This document shows positions 63,991 to 64,000 of a stretch of 64,000 nt of DNA, one piece after another; position 1 is the stretch's first letter; every line of letters starts with the position of its first letter. The notes below the pieces were generated by a model that saw nothing but the letters and a program-made list of their open reading frames with translations, was not told the origin of the DNA and did not search any database. Position numbers and translations under genes: made by a program. This DNA comes from an uncultured Bacillota bacterium (lineage in GTDB: Bacteria; Bacillota; Clostridia; Peptostreptococcales; Anaerovoracaceae), in assembly GCA_949292945.1 (NCBI GenBank), contig CASFAX010000006.1, positions 46,069-110,068 on the forward strand, given 5' to 3'.

Positions 63991-64000
63991 AAAATCAGAA

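Overview
The window reads as a chromosome segment of an obligately anaerobic member of the Firmicutes, class Clostridia. Three things point there: the gene orders (rimP-nusA-rnpM-ylxQ-infB, tig-clpP-clpX-lon-ysxC, phoH-ybeY-cdd-era-recO), the strong AGGAGG-type ribosome binding sites with AGA/GGA/ATA-rich codon use, and the enzymes of amino-acid or 4-aminobutyrate fermentation (4-hydroxybutyryl-CoA dehydratase, a 3-hydroxyacyl-CoA dehydrogenase, PduL, pyruvate phosphate dikinase). A relative of the Clostridium aminobutyricum / Anaerovoracaceae group would fit, but that placement is inference.

Layout. 1-2026: end of a CoA-ester fermentation cluster. 2100-2298: MITE-like structured element. 2357-7085 (minus): four-gene FtsX-type ABC transporter plus two-component system, AT-richer than its surroundings and bounded by terminators, probably acquired. 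7226-11281: lgt, sfsA, a LysO-type exporter and a transglutaminase-fold protein. 11282-11692: three hairpins sharing one stem sequence. 11693-12343: lexA with a candidate SOS box. 12556-21645: translation and ribosome-maturation operon (rimP to ribF) with a flavodoxin/ferredoxin gene inside it and an apparent one-base frameshift in infB. 21649-29407: mixed accessory block (PucR-family remnant, aminotransferase, xpaC-telA, tRNA-Leu, acyltransferase, RelBE-like toxin-antitoxin, tRNA-Glu, thrC) lying between ribF and its usual neighbours rpsO-pnp (29519-31992). 32115-33308: a diverged nuclease-fold protein and a small membrane protein. 33504-37238: two M20 amidohydrolases around an unrecognised transporter. 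37362-41863: T-box-controlled type-2-like ileS with rlmN. 41946-45513: P-loop protein, a 1-kb repeat-rich noncoding stretch, MBL hydrolase, HAD phosphatase, CYTH protein. 45666-52038: protein quality-control operon. 52132-55352: hpt, pduL and small metabolic or unknown genes. 55355-63746: phoH-to-recO operon, then a DUF4342-like gene, glyQS and ppdK. 63747-64000: a 15-bp perfect palindrome and a 40-bp tandem repeat reaching the window edge.

Most of the window is conserved housekeeping sequence. The least explained material is noncoding: the 2.1-2.3 kb element and its relative near 43.0 kb, the hairpin array beside lexA, and the 42.4-43.4 kb stretch with several independent tandem repeats, including 13-bp iteron-like units. 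I did not find a clear undescribed multi-gene defence or biosynthetic system. The best candidates for something new are these structured elements and the two-M20/transporter cassette.
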